NCBI RefSeq assembly: GCF_026341855.1
Contig: NZ_JAPENW010000001.1
Coordinates: 310,001 to 374,000, forward strand
DNA: 64,000 nt
From: Streptomyces sp. NBC_00568
GTDB taxonomy: Bacteria > Actinomycetota > Actinomycetes > Streptomycetales > Streptomycetaceae
Direction of reading: 5' to 3'
Position 1 is the first letter of the stretch, and every line of letters starts with the position of its first letter. The notes under the pieces were generated by a model that searched no databases, was not told the DNA's origin, and saw only the letters and a list, made by a program, of their open reading frames with translations. The position numbers and the translations under genes were made by a program. Positions 34,844 to 43,527 of the stretch are shown one piece after another.

Positions 34844-35893
34844 TCACTTGAAGCCGGTGGCCATGTACTGCTTGACGTTGTCCTTGTCGACGACGGCCGA
34901 GAAGAGCGTGAGCGACGCGGGGATCTCGAACTCGGCGAGCCCTCCGATGCCCTTGCCCTGCCCGAGGGTGCGGGCGAGGTCGATGGCGGACGCGGCCATG
35001 GTCGGCGGGTACAGGACGGTGGCCTTCAGGACGCTGTCGCCGGCCTCGATGGCCTGGAAGGCGGAGAGCGCCCCGGCCCCGCCGACCATCAGGAAGTCGT
35101 CGCGGCCGGCCTGCTCGATCGCCCGCAGCGCCCCCACGCCCTGGTCGTCGTCGTGATTCCACAGGGCGTCGAACTTGGGCTGTGCCTGGAGGAGTTGGGA
35201 CATCTTGGCCTGGCCCGACTCGACGGTGAACTCGGCCGCCTGGCGGGCGACCTTCTTGATGTTCGGGTAGTTCTTCAGAGCCGCGTCGAAGCCCTCGGTG
35301 CGCTGCTTGGTGAGTTCCAGGTTGTCGAGCCCGGCGAGTTCGATGACCCGGGCGCCCGCCTTGCCCTTGAGCTTCTCTCCGATGTAGTGACCCGCGCTGA
35401 GGCCCATGCCGTAGTTGTCGCCGCCGATCCAGCAGCGGTACGCCTGGGGCGAGTTGAAGATCCGGTCGAGGTTGATGACGGGGATGCCCGCGCGCATGGC
35501 CTTGAGGCCGACCTGAGTGAGGGCCTTGCCGTCGGCCGGCAGCACGACCAGGACGTCGACCTTCTTGTTGATCAGCGTCTCGATCTGGCCGATCTGGGCG
35601 GCCGTGTCGTTGGAGCCTTCGGTGATCTCCAGGGACACGTCCGAGTACTTCTTGGCCCTGCTCCTGGCGTTGTCGTTGATGGCGTTGAGCCAGCCGTGGT
35701 CGGCCTGCGGTCCGGCGAAGCCGATGGTGACGTGCTTGCCGGGCTTGTCGTCGGCGGCCGGCTGGTCGTTCGCGGCCGGCTTGTCGTCCTTGGTGTCGTT
35801 GCTGGTACAGCCGACGAGGAGGGCGCCGGCCGAGACGGCGGCGGTCCCGAAGAGCAGTCCTCTGCGACTGGTCAGGCTCATGGGTTCTGGCAT
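34844..35893 (-). CDS. Sugar ABC transporter substrate-binding lipoprotein
   Basis: A 349-residue binding protein of the ribose/galactose type (Peripla_BP_4). The N-terminus has twin arginines (TSRRGLLFG) and a lipobox ending LLVGC at about residue 29, so it is probably exported by Tat and anchored as a lipoprotein. A D/N/K-rich linker follows, then two alpha/beta lobes starting VTIGFAGPQADHGWLNAI and containing INKKVDVLVVLPADG. The last gene of an ATPase-permease-binding protein operon, 20 bp after the permease. The ligand is unknown; a pentose, polyol or inositol is suggested by the catabolic neighbours. Confidence 0.92.
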   Translation of the reverse strand: MPEPMSLTSRRGLLFGTAAVSAGALLVGCTSNDTKDDKPAANDQPAADDKPGKHVTIGFAGPQADHGWLNAINDNARSRAKKYSDVSLEITEGSNDTAAQIGQIETLINKKVDVLVVLPADGKALTQVGLKAMRAGIPVINLDRIFNSPQAYRCWIGGDNYGMGLSAGHYIGEKLKGKAGARVIELAGLDNLELTKQRTEGFDAALKNYPNIKKVARQAAEFTVESGQAKMSQLLQAQPKFDALWNHDDDQGVGALRAIEQAGRDDFLMVGGAGALSAFQAIEAGDSVLKATVLYPPTMAASAIDLARTLGQGKGIGGLAEFEIPASLTLFSAVVDKDNVKQYMATGFK

Positions 35894-35913
35894 GGCGGTG
35901 GACCCTTCCCGTG

Positions 35914-36933
35914 TCAGGTCGTGCTTGCTGTGCGCCGCTGGACCAGGACCGCGGCCACGATGATCGCGCCCTTGGCGATCTGCTGGACGTCGCTCTGGAG
36001 GTTGTTCAGCGCGAAGATGTCGGTGATCGTCGTGAAGATCAGAACGCCGAGGACCGAGCCGGTGATGGTGCCGCGGCCCCCGCTGAGCAGGGTGCCGCCG
36101 ATGATCGCGGCCGCGATGGCGTCGAGTTCGTAGAGGTTTCCGTTGGTGTTCGTGCCGGAGCCGGACAGGATGATCAGCAGGAAGGCGGCGATGCCGCAGC
36201 AGAGTCCGGAGAGCAGATAGAGATACAGCCGCTGACGTCGTACGTCGATGCCGGCGAGCCGTGCCGCCTCCGCGTTGCCGCCGACGGCGACCGTGCGCCG
36301 GCCGAAGGTGGTGCGGTTGAGGATCAGCCAGCCGAGGACGGTGACGACGGCGAAGACCAGGACCAGCGGCGGGACACCAAGGACGTAGGAGTCGCGTTCG
36401 CCGAGCTTGAGGATGCCGTCGACCGAGACGATCTGCGTCCTGCCGTCGGTGATCTGGAGGGCGAGGCCGCGGGCCGAGGCGAGCATGGCGAGCGTCGCGA
36501 TGAAGGGGACCATCCCGCCGTACGCGACGAGCAGTCCGTTGACCAGGCCGCAGCCCAGGCCGACCAGCACCGCGGTGAAGAGGATGCCCGTGAAGCCGTA
36601 CTCCTGGGTGGCGACCGTGGTGGCCCAGACCGAGGAGAGCGCGACGATCGCGCCGACCGACAGATCGATTCCGCCGGAGGTGATGACGAAGGTCATCCCG
36701 ACGGTGACGACGCCGATCACCGAGGCCTGGGTGAGGACGAGTTGGAGGTTGCGCGTGTCGAGGAACTCGTCGGGCCTGGTGATACCGCCGATGACGATCA
36801 GGGCGGCGAGGACGCCGAGGAGCGAGAGGGTGCGGACGTCGGCGCGGGCCACGACCGTGCGCCACGCGGGGAGTTCACCCGTCGACGGCACCTTGTCGGT
36901 GCCGTCCCGGGGCGGGGACACATGCTGCGTCAT
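35914..36933 (-). CDS. Sugar ABC transporter permease (RbsC type)
   Basis: A 339-residue permease with about ten hydrophobic helices. Family markers are VGMTFVITSGGIDLSVGAIVAL and, in the cytoplasmic loop, the AVGGNAEAARLAGIDVRR coupling segment; IGGTLLSGGRGTITGS lies near the end. It pairs with the ATPase upstream, overlapping it as ATGA. Only one permease gene is present, so it is expected to work as a homodimer, as for ribose transporters. Confidence 0.93.
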   Translation of the reverse strand: MTQHVSPPRDGTDKVPSTGELPAWRTVVARADVRTLSLLGVLAALIVIGGITRPDEFLDTRNLQLVLTQASVIGVVTVGMTFVITSGGIDLSVGAIVALSSVWATTVATQEYGFTGILFTAVLVGLGCGLVNGLLVAYGGMVPFIATLAMLASARGLALQITDGRTQIVSVDGILKLGERDSYVLGVPPLVLVFAVVTVLGWLILNRTTFGRRTVAVGGNAEAARLAGIDVRRQRLYLYLLSGLCCGIAAFLLIILSGSGTNTNGNLYELDAIAAAIIGGTLLSGGRGTITGSVLGVLIFTTITDIFALNNLQSDVQQIAKGAIIVAAVLVQRRTASTT

Positions 36934-38468
36934 GACGCCGGGCTCCCTTCACTGGCCACAGGACTTCCTTCCATCACGAGGTCGAGTACGCGGTGTTCGT
37001 CGAGCTCGCGGGCGGGTGCCGTGTGCACGACGCGCCCCTCGCGGAGCACCAGGACGCGGTCGGCGAGCCCGAGCACCTCGGGCACTTCGCTGGAGACCAG
37101 CAGCACGGCGAGCCCCTCGTCGGCCAGCCGGCGGATCACCGCGTACAGCTCGGCGCGGGCTCCGACGTCGACGCCGCGGGTGGGCTCGTCGAGGAGCAGA
37201 ACGCGGCAGCCGCGCAGCAGCCAGCGGGCCAGCACTGCCTTCTGCTGGTTCCCGCCGGACAGCGTCCTGACCGGCACCGCGGGGTTGTCGGGGCGCAGGG
37301 AGAGCTCGCGGGTGGCCGCCCGGGCCGCGCCGCGTTCGGCCCGCCGGTCGATCCAGCCCCCGTGCGCGTAGCGGGACATGGAGGACACGGAGACATTGCG
37401 GGTGACCGACTCCAGCATCAGCAGGGCCTGCGCCTTGCGCTCCTCGGGGGCCAGTCCGACTCCGGCGCGCACGGCGGCTCGTACGCTGCCGGTGCGCAAC
37501 GGCTTCCCGTTCACGCTGACCCGGCCGGTGGTCGGCCTGCGTGCCCCGTAGATCGTCTCCAGGATCTCGGAGCGGCCGGAGCCGACGAGTCCGGCCAGGC
37601 CGACGATTTCACCCGGGCGCAGTTCGAGGTCGAGCGGCGCGAACTCCCCTTGCCGGGAGAGGCCTTGGACCGTGAGGACGGGGTCACCCGGTGGCCGCGC
37701 GCCGGTCCGGTCCGGGAAGACGTACTCGACGTTGCGTCCCGTCATCAGGGCCACGATCTCGCGGGTCGGTGTCGACCTGGCGGGCAGTCCCCCCGCCACC
37801 GCGCGCCCGTCCTTGAGCACGGTGACCCGGTCGCCGATGCGGCGGATCTCCTCCAGGCGGTGCGAGATGTAGACCACCGCGACACCGTCCGCGGTCAGGT
37901 CCCCGACGATACGGAAGAGGTTGTCGACCTCGTCGGGGTCGAGGGCGGCCGACGGTTCGTCCATGACGATGAGGCGCACGTCGTGGGAGAGCGCCCGCGC
38001 CATGGAGACGATCTGCTGCTGGGCGGCGGACAGATCACCGACGAGCCGCGCCGGATCGATCTCCGGATGCCCGAGCCGCTTGAGAAGGGCGGCGGTCGCC
38101 GCCTTGGCGGCCTTGCCCCGTACGACGAATCCGGCGGCGGTGGGTTCATGTCCGAGGTGGACGTTCTCGGCGACCGACAGCCCCTCCACCAGGTCGAGTT
38201 CCTGGTAGATGGTGGCGATGCCCAGGCGCATGGCGGCGATCGGGGACTTGAGGGTGACGGGCTCGCCGCGCCAGTCGATGGTGCCGTCGTCGGGCTGGTG
38301 GGCGCCGGCCAGGACTTTGATGAGGGTGGACTTCCCGGCGCCGTTCTGGCCCAGCAGGCAGTGCACTTCACCGGCCTGGACGTCGAGGTCGACGCCGTCG
38401 AGGGCCCGGACTCCGGGGAACGACTTGGTGATGCCGGACATGGTGAGCAGGGGTGGTTCTGGTGCCAT
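36930..38468 (-). CDS. Sugar ABC transporter ATPase (RbsA type, two domains)
   Basis: A 512-residue tandem ATPase. The first domain has Walker A GQNGAGKST (~40), LSAAQQQIVSMARAL and Walker B LIVMDEPSAAL. The second has a degenerate Walker A, GLVGSGRSE, then LSGGNQQKAVLARWL and LLLDEPTRGVDVG. This asymmetry is normal for RbsA/MglA proteins. ATG at 38468 follows GAGGGA; an ATG 24 codons upstream lacks similarity. First gene of the transporter operon, 117 bp after the ROK regulator on the same strand. Confidence 0.94.
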   Translation of the reverse strand: MAPEPPLLTMSGITKSFPGVRALDGVDLDVQAGEVHCLLGQNGAGKSTLIKVLAGAHQPDDGTIDWRGEPVTLKSPIAAMRLGIATIYQELDLVEGLSVAENVHLGHEPTAAGFVVRGKAAKAATAALLKRLGHPEIDPARLVGDLSAAQQQIVSMARALSHDVRLIVMDEPSAALDPDEVDNLFRIVGDLTADGVAVVYISHRLEEIRRIGDRVTVLKDGRAVAGGLPARSTPTREIVALMTGRNVEYVFPDRTGARPPGDPVLTVQGLSRQGEFAPLDLELRPGEIVGLAGLVGSGRSEILETIYGARRPTTGRVSVNGKPLRTGSVRAAVRAGVGLAPEERKAQALLMLESVTRNVSVSSMSRYAHGGWIDRRAERGAARAATRELSLRPDNPAVPVRTLSGGNQQKAVLARWLLRGCRVLLLDEPTRGVDVGARAELYAVIRRLADEGLAVLLVSSEVPEVLGLADRVLVLREGRVVHTAPARELDEHRVLDLVMEGSPVASEGSPAS

Positions 38469-38585
38469 GACGGTTCCCTCGGGCAGGCGTGCAGGCCGGT
38501 TGCCGGGCGGTGCGCGTACGGGGCGGGCGGTTTCGGGCACGGCGGAGCGGGACGCGGCGCCGGTGGTCCGATTCCTGGAGGTGAC

Positions 38586-39776
38586 TTACGCGGGCGAGAA
38601 CAGGTGGTCGCTGATCAGCCGGGCCCCGCCGATGACTCCGGCGGTCGGGCCCAGCTCCCCGAGGACGATGGGCAGATTGCCGGTCGCGAGCGGAAGCGAC
38701 TGGCGGTAGACCTGGGTGCGGATCGCGGCCAGCAGGGTGTGGCCGAGACCTGTCACCCCACCGCCGATCACCACCAGGCCGGGATTGAAGAAGCTGACGA
38801 GTGCGGCGATGACCTGGCCGGTGCGGTTGCCGCCCTCCCGGATCAGATCGAGCGCGGTGGCGTCGCCCGCCGCGGCGGCCGCGGCGACGTCGACGGCGCT
38901 CAGCCCGCCATTCGTCTCCAGCCGCGAGGCGAGCTCGGCCGACAGTCCCTGCCGGGCGGCCTCCACGGCGTCGCGCGCGAGCGCGGCGCCGCTGAAGTGG
39001 GCCTCCAGGCAGCCCCGGTTGCCGCAGGCGCACGGCCGTCCGTCGGGCACCGCCTGGATGTGCCCGATGTCGCCGGCGCTGCCCGTCGCACCGCGATGGA
39101 CCTCACCGCCGACGACGATGCCGCAGCCGATGCCGGTGCCGATCTTGACGCAGAGGAAGTCGCCCACGGAGCGTGCGACGCCCGCGTGCTGCTCCCCCAT
39201 GGCCATCAGGTTCACGTCGTTGTCGACCATGACCGGACAGCCGAGTTCCTGGCTGAGCGCCTCGCGGACCGGGAAGCCGTCCCAGCCGGGCATGATCGGC
39301 GGGGCGACCGGGACACCCTCGGGGAAACGGACGGGACCCGGGACGCCGATCCCTGCGCCGTCGAACCCCTCCGCGAACCCCGACGCCTTCAACTTCGCCG
39401 CCATGGCGAGCACTTGCTCGGAGACCGCGACCGGGCCCTCGCGTACGTCCATGGGCTGGTTGATGTGCCCGAGGATCTCCAGCTCCGCGTTGGTGACGGC
39501 CACGTCGATCGAGGTCGCGCCGATGTCGACGCCGAGGAAGCGCAGCGCCGGTGCGAGCCGGACGTTGTGCGAGCGGCGTCCGCCCCGTGAGGCGGCGAGT
39601 CCGTCGGCCACCACGAGCCCGGTCTCCAGCAGCCGGTCCACCTCGACGGCCAGTTTCGACCGCGAGAGGTCGACCTGATCGCCGAGCTGGGCACGGGAGT
39701 TGGGACCACCGTCACGCAACAGCCGCAGCAGCCTGGCCTGGTGAGCGTTCGCGGGTCGTGCCGTCATACGTCTCAC
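38586..39776 (-). CDS. ROK-family transcriptional regulator
   Basis: A 396-residue regulator with an N-terminal winged helix (QLGDQVDLSRSKLAVEVDRLLE) and a sugar-kinase-like ROK domain: LGVDIGATS phosphate loop, GVPGPV, the DNDVN catalytic-type Asp, and the zinc motif CACGNRGCLEAH. It probably represses the sugar ABC and catabolic genes downstream until a sugar binds. GTG at 39776 was preferred over ATG at 39767 because the GGGGAGGGG site is spaced 5 bases before the GTG but 14 before the ATG. Confidence 0.9.
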   Translation of the reverse strand: MRRMTARPANAHQARLLRLLRDGGPNSRAQLGDQVDLSRSKLAVEVDRLLETGLVVADGLAASRGGRRSHNVRLAPALRFLGVDIGATSIDVAVTNAELEILGHINQPMDVREGPVAVSEQVLAMAAKLKASGFAEGFDGAGIGVPGPVRFPEGVPVAPPIMPGWDGFPVREALSQELGCPVMVDNDVNLMAMGEQHAGVARSVGDFLCVKIGTGIGCGIVVGGEVHRGATGSAGDIGHIQAVPDGRPCACGNRGCLEAHFSGAALARDAVEAARQGLSAELASRLETNGGLSAVDVAAAAAAGDATALDLIREGGNRTGQVIAALVSFFNPGLVVIGGGVTGLGHTLLAAIRTQVYRQSLPLATGNLPIVLGELGPTAGVIGGARLISDHLFSPA

Positions 39777-40006
39777 AAGCCCCTCCCCGCCTCGATCGGC
39801 CGGCGTCCGTCAGGTTCCGGCCAACCTCACCGGCCCTGCTTTCGAGGGGAACGTAGCAGCGGCTGCCGGGAGTTGGAAGAAGTTGCGCAGGAATTCCCGC
39901 TGACTTTCCCCACTCCCAGGACAAAGGGAGGCCGACGGCCGGAGAGCCGGACTCTCAGCGGGACGGCCGCATACGATCTCCGCATCGATCTGTCGCGGGG
40001 GGACAC

Positions 40007-41434
40007 ATGAGCATGGCGGGGAACGAGGCGGGCCACACGTCGGTGGACGAACCGGCGCAGCCGGTGGCGCGGGGGGTGCCCGGTCCGTCCCCGGCAGGGG
40101 ACGCGGGTGCGGCGGCGCGTGCGATGCCGGCCGAGGCTGTGCACCCGCCAGGTGGCGAACCCGTGGACCCGCGAGCGGAAGAGGCGGGGAACCAGGCCAC
40201 AGGAGGGGCGGGGACCCCGGCCGCGGAAGAGGCGGGGCGCCCGGCCACGGAAGAGACGGGGCGCCCGGCCACGGAAGAGGCGAGCCGCCGGGTCAGCACC
40301 CTGGAGCTCTTCTTCGACCTGGTCTTCGTCTTCACCCTCACCCAGCTCACCGTGCTGCTCGCCTCCGATCTGTCGTTCTCGACGGCGGCGCGCGTCGCGC
40401 TGATCTTCGTGGTGCTGTTCTGGATGTACGGCGCGTACGCGTACCTCACCAACCAGGTGCCGCCCGACCGGCCTTCACGGCGGATCCTGCTGTTGCTGGG
40501 TATGGGCGCCTTCCTGGTGTGCGCGCTGGCCATCCCGCGCGCCTTCGACGACGGCGGCGTCGTCTTCGGCCTGGGCTTCCTGGCCGTCGTGCTCGTGCAC
40601 AGCGCGCTCTACACCCGCGAGCACGGCCGCGACGTCGTCTGGTACGCGGTGCCGAACTCGCTGGCCGCGCTGGCGGTCACGGCGGCCGGGCTGTTCGACG
40701 GCCCGCGCGCCGACGGGCTGTGGCTGCTGGCGCTGCTCTTGCAGTTCGTCACACCGTTCTTCGCCGAGCACGGTCCGCGGCGCCGGGGCGGGCGCGAAGC
40801 CGCCGCGCTGCGTTCGCAGTTGGGCGCGCTCGACCCGGCCCACTTCGTCGAACGGCACGGGCTGCTGCTGATCGTCGCGTTCGGCGAGTCCGTCATCGCG
40901 ATCGGCATCGGGATCGGGGACCGGCCGCTCACCGCGGACCTGTTCGTGGGCGCCTTCCTCGCGCTCGCGCTGGCCGGTGCCCTGTGGTGGACCTACTTCG
41001 TGCGCGACGAGCACGGGGCGGAGGCCGCGTTCACGGCGACGCCGCCGGACCGGCGCTGGCGCCTGGCGATGAACGCCTACTACTACGCCTTTCTGCCCAT
41101 GCTGCTCGGCATCGCCTATTGCGCGGCGGGGGTGAAGAAGACGCTCGGGCATCTCACCGAGCAGCTGCACACCGGTCCGGCCCTGGCGCTCGCGGGCGGG
41201 GTCGCGCTGTTCCTCGCCGGGGACGTGGCGTTCCGTTCGGTGCTGCGGCTGTGGCCGGTGACGTTCCGCGCGGTCGCGGTACCCGTCGCGGCGGCCACCG
41301 CGCTGCTCGGCGTCCGTCTGTCGGCGGTCGCCGAACTTCTCGCTCTGGTCGCGGTGCTGGTGGTGATGCTCGGCGCGGAGGCCCGCTGGTCGCCGTGCCG
41401 CCCGGCCTCGCGACCGGGCGGGGGCCCGAGCTAG
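40007..41434 (+). CDS. LtrA-family (low temperature requirement A) membrane protein
   Basis: A 475-residue protein. The first ~95 residues are acidic and low-complexity, with a GRPATEE repeat. Then the LtrA signature STLELFFDLVFVFTLTQL begins a run of about ten membrane helices. ERHGLLLIVAFGESVIAIGIG is also typical. Function is unknown; Listeria LtrA was linked to growth in the cold. ATG at 40007 was taken as the first credible start; a later start inside the repeat region cannot be excluded. Divergent from the ROK regulator. Confidence 0.85.
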   Translation: MSMAGNEAGHTSVDEPAQPVARGVPGPSPAGDAGAAARAMPAEAVHPPGGEPVDPRAEEAGNQATGGAGTPAAEEAGRPATEETGRPATEEASRRVSTLELFFDLVFVFTLTQLTVLLASDLSFSTAARVALIFVVLFWMYGAYAYLTNQVPPDRPSRRILLLLGMGAFLVCALAIPRAFDDGGVVFGLGFLAVVLVHSALYTREHGRDVVWYAVPNSLAALAVTAAGLFDGPRADGLWLLALLLQFVTPFFAEHGPRRRGGREAAALRSQLGALDPAHFVERHGLLLIVAFGESVIAIGIGIGDRPLTADLFVGAFLALALAGALWWTYFVRDEHGAEAAFTATPPDRRWRLAMNAYYYAFLPMLLGIAYCAAGVKKTLGHLTEQLHTGPALALAGGVALFLAGDVAFRSVLRLWPVTFRAVAVPVAAATALLGVRLSAVAELLALVAVLVVMLGAEARWSPCRPASRPGGGPS

Positions 41435-41460
41435 GGCTCGGGCTCGGGCTCGGGCTCGGG
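41434..41460. repeat. 6-bp tandem repeat (GGGCTC)
   Basis: Four and a half copies of GGGCTC immediately after the LtrA stop codon. Confidence 0.9.
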
Positions 41461-41479
41461 GAGGGTTTCCGTCGGCTGA

Positions 41480-42154
41480 CTACTTCTCGCGGTCGTGGTA
41501 CATCTTCCGCGTGTGCTCCGTGTGGGCCCGCATGACCGCGGTGGCGCGCTGTTCGTCGCGTTCCGCTATCGCGGCGATCAGTTCGCGGTGTTCGATCCAG
41601 GACTGCCGGCCGCGCTGCCGGGCCACCGGCGTGTAGTACCAGCGGACCCGGCGGTCGACCTGGGCGGCTAGTTCGGCGAGGACCGTGTTGCCGGCGAGTT
41701 CCATCACCTTGGCGTGCAGCCGCGCGTTCATCGCGACTGCGCCGTCCACGTCGTCGGCGGCTACCGCCCGCTCGCCCTCCGTGCACAGGTCCTCGAGCGC
41801 GGTGATGGCGGCGGTGCCCGCGTTGGCGGCGGCGAGCCGGGCGGCCTCGGCCTCCAGGAGCGTACGGACCGTGAGGAGCTGGTCGGCCTCCTCCTCGGTC
41901 GGCTCGTGCACGAACGCGCCCTGGGCGGGCCGCAGATCGACCCATCCCTCGGTGCTCAGCCGCTGGAGGGCCTCGCGCACGGGCTGCCGGGACACCCCGA
42001 GATGACCGGCGAGTTCGCTCTCGACGAGATGCTGGCCCGGCTGGAGGGCGCGGGTGGTGATGAGTTCCAGCAGCGCCTCGTAGACACGGTCACGCAGCGG
42101 ACCGGGCCGCTCGAGCTTGGGTACCGCTCCCTGAGGCAGGCCTGTCGACAACAT
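41480..42154 (-). CDS. GntR/FadR (FCD) regulator 3
   Basis: A 224-residue regulator related to gntR-1 and gntR-2: the same LGVSRQPVREALQRL recognition helix, GWVDLRPAQGAFVH wing and VRWYYTPVARQRG block in the FCD domain. ATG at 42154 follows AGGAGG by 7 bases; the GTG one codon earlier is also possible. It lies downstream of the KAS III gene and the second OFA transporter on the same strand. A 25-bp palindrome at 42191-42215, of a different type from the GTATAC sites, precedes it and may be its own operator. Confidence 0.88.
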   Translation of the reverse strand: MLSTGLPQGAVPKLERPGPLRDRVYEALLELITTRALQPGQHLVESELAGHLGVSRQPVREALQRLSTEGWVDLRPAQGAFVHEPTEEEADQLLTVRTLLEAEAARLAAANAGTAAITALEDLCTEGERAVAADDVDGAVAMNARLHAKVMELAGNTVLAELAAQVDRRVRWYYTPVARQRGRQSWIEHRELIAAIAERDEQRATAVMRAHTEHTRKMYHDREK

Positions 42155-42190
42155 CACGGTCCCTCCTGGGCAGCGCCGTCGCCGCGATAG

Positions 42191-42215
42191 GAAAGTCGAT
42201 TATCAATTGTCTTTC
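42191..42215. promoter_or_regulatory. Candidate operator upstream of gntR-3
   Basis: Arms GAAAGTCGATTA (42191-42202) and CAATTGTCTTTC (42204-42215) match as an inverted repeat at 9 of 12 positions around one central base. It lies 37-61 bp before the gntR-3 start in a locally AT-rich stretch and is probably an autoregulatory site. Confidence 0.5.
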
Positions 42216-42309
42216 GCCTACAGTCTACGGCGCACAAACGCCGAGGGGCACGGGAGTTGGGCTTGTCACACCCGGGTGCGCGAGGGCCGGACGAGCAGCT
42301 CAGGCCGCC

Positions 42310-43257
42310 TCACGGGCAGCGGACGACCTGCCCGGCGTAGGACAGGTTGCCGCCGAAGCCGAACAGCAGGACCGGGTCGCCGGTGGAGATCTCGCCGCGC
42401 TCGACGAGCTTGGAGAAGGCCAGCGGGATGCTCGCGGCGGAGGTGTTCCCGGATTCGACGACATCCCGCGCGACGACGGCGTTGACCGCGCCGATCTTCA
42501 GGGCGAGGGGTTCGATGATGCGCAGGTTGGCCTGGTGCAGGACGACTCCGGCGAGGTCCTCGGGCGCGAGGCCGGCCCGCTCGCAGGCCTTGCGGGCGAT
42601 CGGCGGGAGCTGCGTGGTGGCCCAGCGGTAGACGCTCTGCCCCTCCTGCGCGAACCGCGAGGGAGTGCCCTCGATGCGCACCGCGTTGCCCATCTCGGGC
42701 ACCGAGCCCCACAGGACCGGCCCGATGCCGGGCTCCTCGCCCGCCGGACAGGCCTCGACGACGGCGGCCCCCGCGCCGTCCCCGACGAGGACGCAGGTCG
42801 TGCGGTCGGTCCAGTCCGCCACGTCGCTCATCTTGTCGGCGCCGATGACCAGCGCCCGGGTCGCGGCGCCGGCGCGCACGGCGTGGTCGGCGGTGGCGAG
42901 GGCGTGGGTGAAGCCGGCGCAGACGACGTTGACGTCCATGGCGGCCGGCGAGGGGATGCCGAGGCGGGCGGAGACCCGGGCGGCCATGTTCGGGGAGCGG
43001 TCGACGGCCGTGGAGGTGGCGACGAGGACGAGGTCGATGTCGCTCGGCGTCAGGCCGGCCGCGGCGAGCGCCTTGGCTGCGGCGTGCGCGGCGAGCTCGT
43101 CGACCGGTTCGTCGGGCCCGGCGATGTGGCGCGTCCGGATGCCCACCCGGCTCGTGATCCACTCGTCGCTGGTGTCGACCAGGCCTGCCAGGTCCTCATT
43201 GGTGAGTACCTTGGCGGGCTGGTAATGGCCGACGGCGGCGATCCGTGAGCCGTTCAT
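42310..43257 (-). CDS. Beta-ketoacyl-ACP synthase III (KAS III / FabH-like), orphan
   Basis: A 315-residue thiolase-fold condensing enzyme with the full KAS III triad: Cys113 in NVVCAGF, His241 in LHQANLRI and Asn271 in ESGNTSAAS. It lacks neighbouring fabD, acpP or fabF, so it is not the housekeeping fatty-acid cluster. It lies between an OFA transporter with its small subunit and a GntR regulator. It could condense an acyl-CoA made from a small acid, or belong to an unrelated pathway. GGGGGA precedes ATG at 43257; 16 more in-frame residues upstream lack similarity. Confidence 0.9.
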   Translation of the reverse strand: MNGSRIAAVGHYQPAKVLTNEDLAGLVDTSDEWITSRVGIRTRHIAGPDEPVDELAAHAAAKALAAAGLTPSDIDLVLVATSTAVDRSPNMAARVSARLGIPSPAAMDVNVVCAGFTHALATADHAVRAGAATRALVIGADKMSDVADWTDRTTCVLVGDGAGAAVVEACPAGEEPGIGPVLWGSVPEMGNAVRIEGTPSRFAQEGQSVYRWATTQLPPIARKACERAGLAPEDLAGVVLHQANLRIIEPLALKIGAVNAVVARDVVESGNTSAASIPLAFSKLVERGEISTGDPVLLFGFGGNLSYAGQVVRCP

Positions 43258-43392
43258 GAGTGGTCCCCCTCGTGCTTCGGTAGCGGGATCCACCAGTCTG
43301 ATCAATGACTCGCGGGTACGACGGCAGGTGATGCCACAGGAAAGGGACGCCAGGCTTGTCGGCTTCTGTCAGACTCTCGGACGCCCGAACAC

Positions 43393-43527
43393 CTACCCCG
43401 AGAACAGTTGCGTCGCCTTCTGGACCAGTTCGTAGAGGCCGTAGCACAGGGGTGCGCCCACCCACAGCCAGGCGAAGGCGATCAGCGGTCGCCTGTCAGG
43501 CGGACTCGGGCTGCTGTCGTGCGACAT
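43393..43527 (-). CDS. MFS transporter small subunit (44 residues), partner of OFA transporter 2
   Basis: A 44-residue protein: a polar, Pro/Ser-rich start (MSHDSSPSPPDRRP), then one membrane helix (LIAFAWLWVGAPLCYGLYEL) and a short VQKATQLFSG tail. It matches, from memory, a small family annotated as the small subunit of MFS (OFA) transporters in actinobacteria. It begins inside the 3' end of the transporter gene, overlapping it by 32 bp in another frame, so translation is probably coupled. It may stabilise the transporter or alter its specificity. Too short to be found by a length-limited gene search. Confidence 0.8.
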   Translation of the reverse strand: MSHDSSPSPPDRRPLIAFAWLWVGAPLCYGLYELVQKATQLFSG

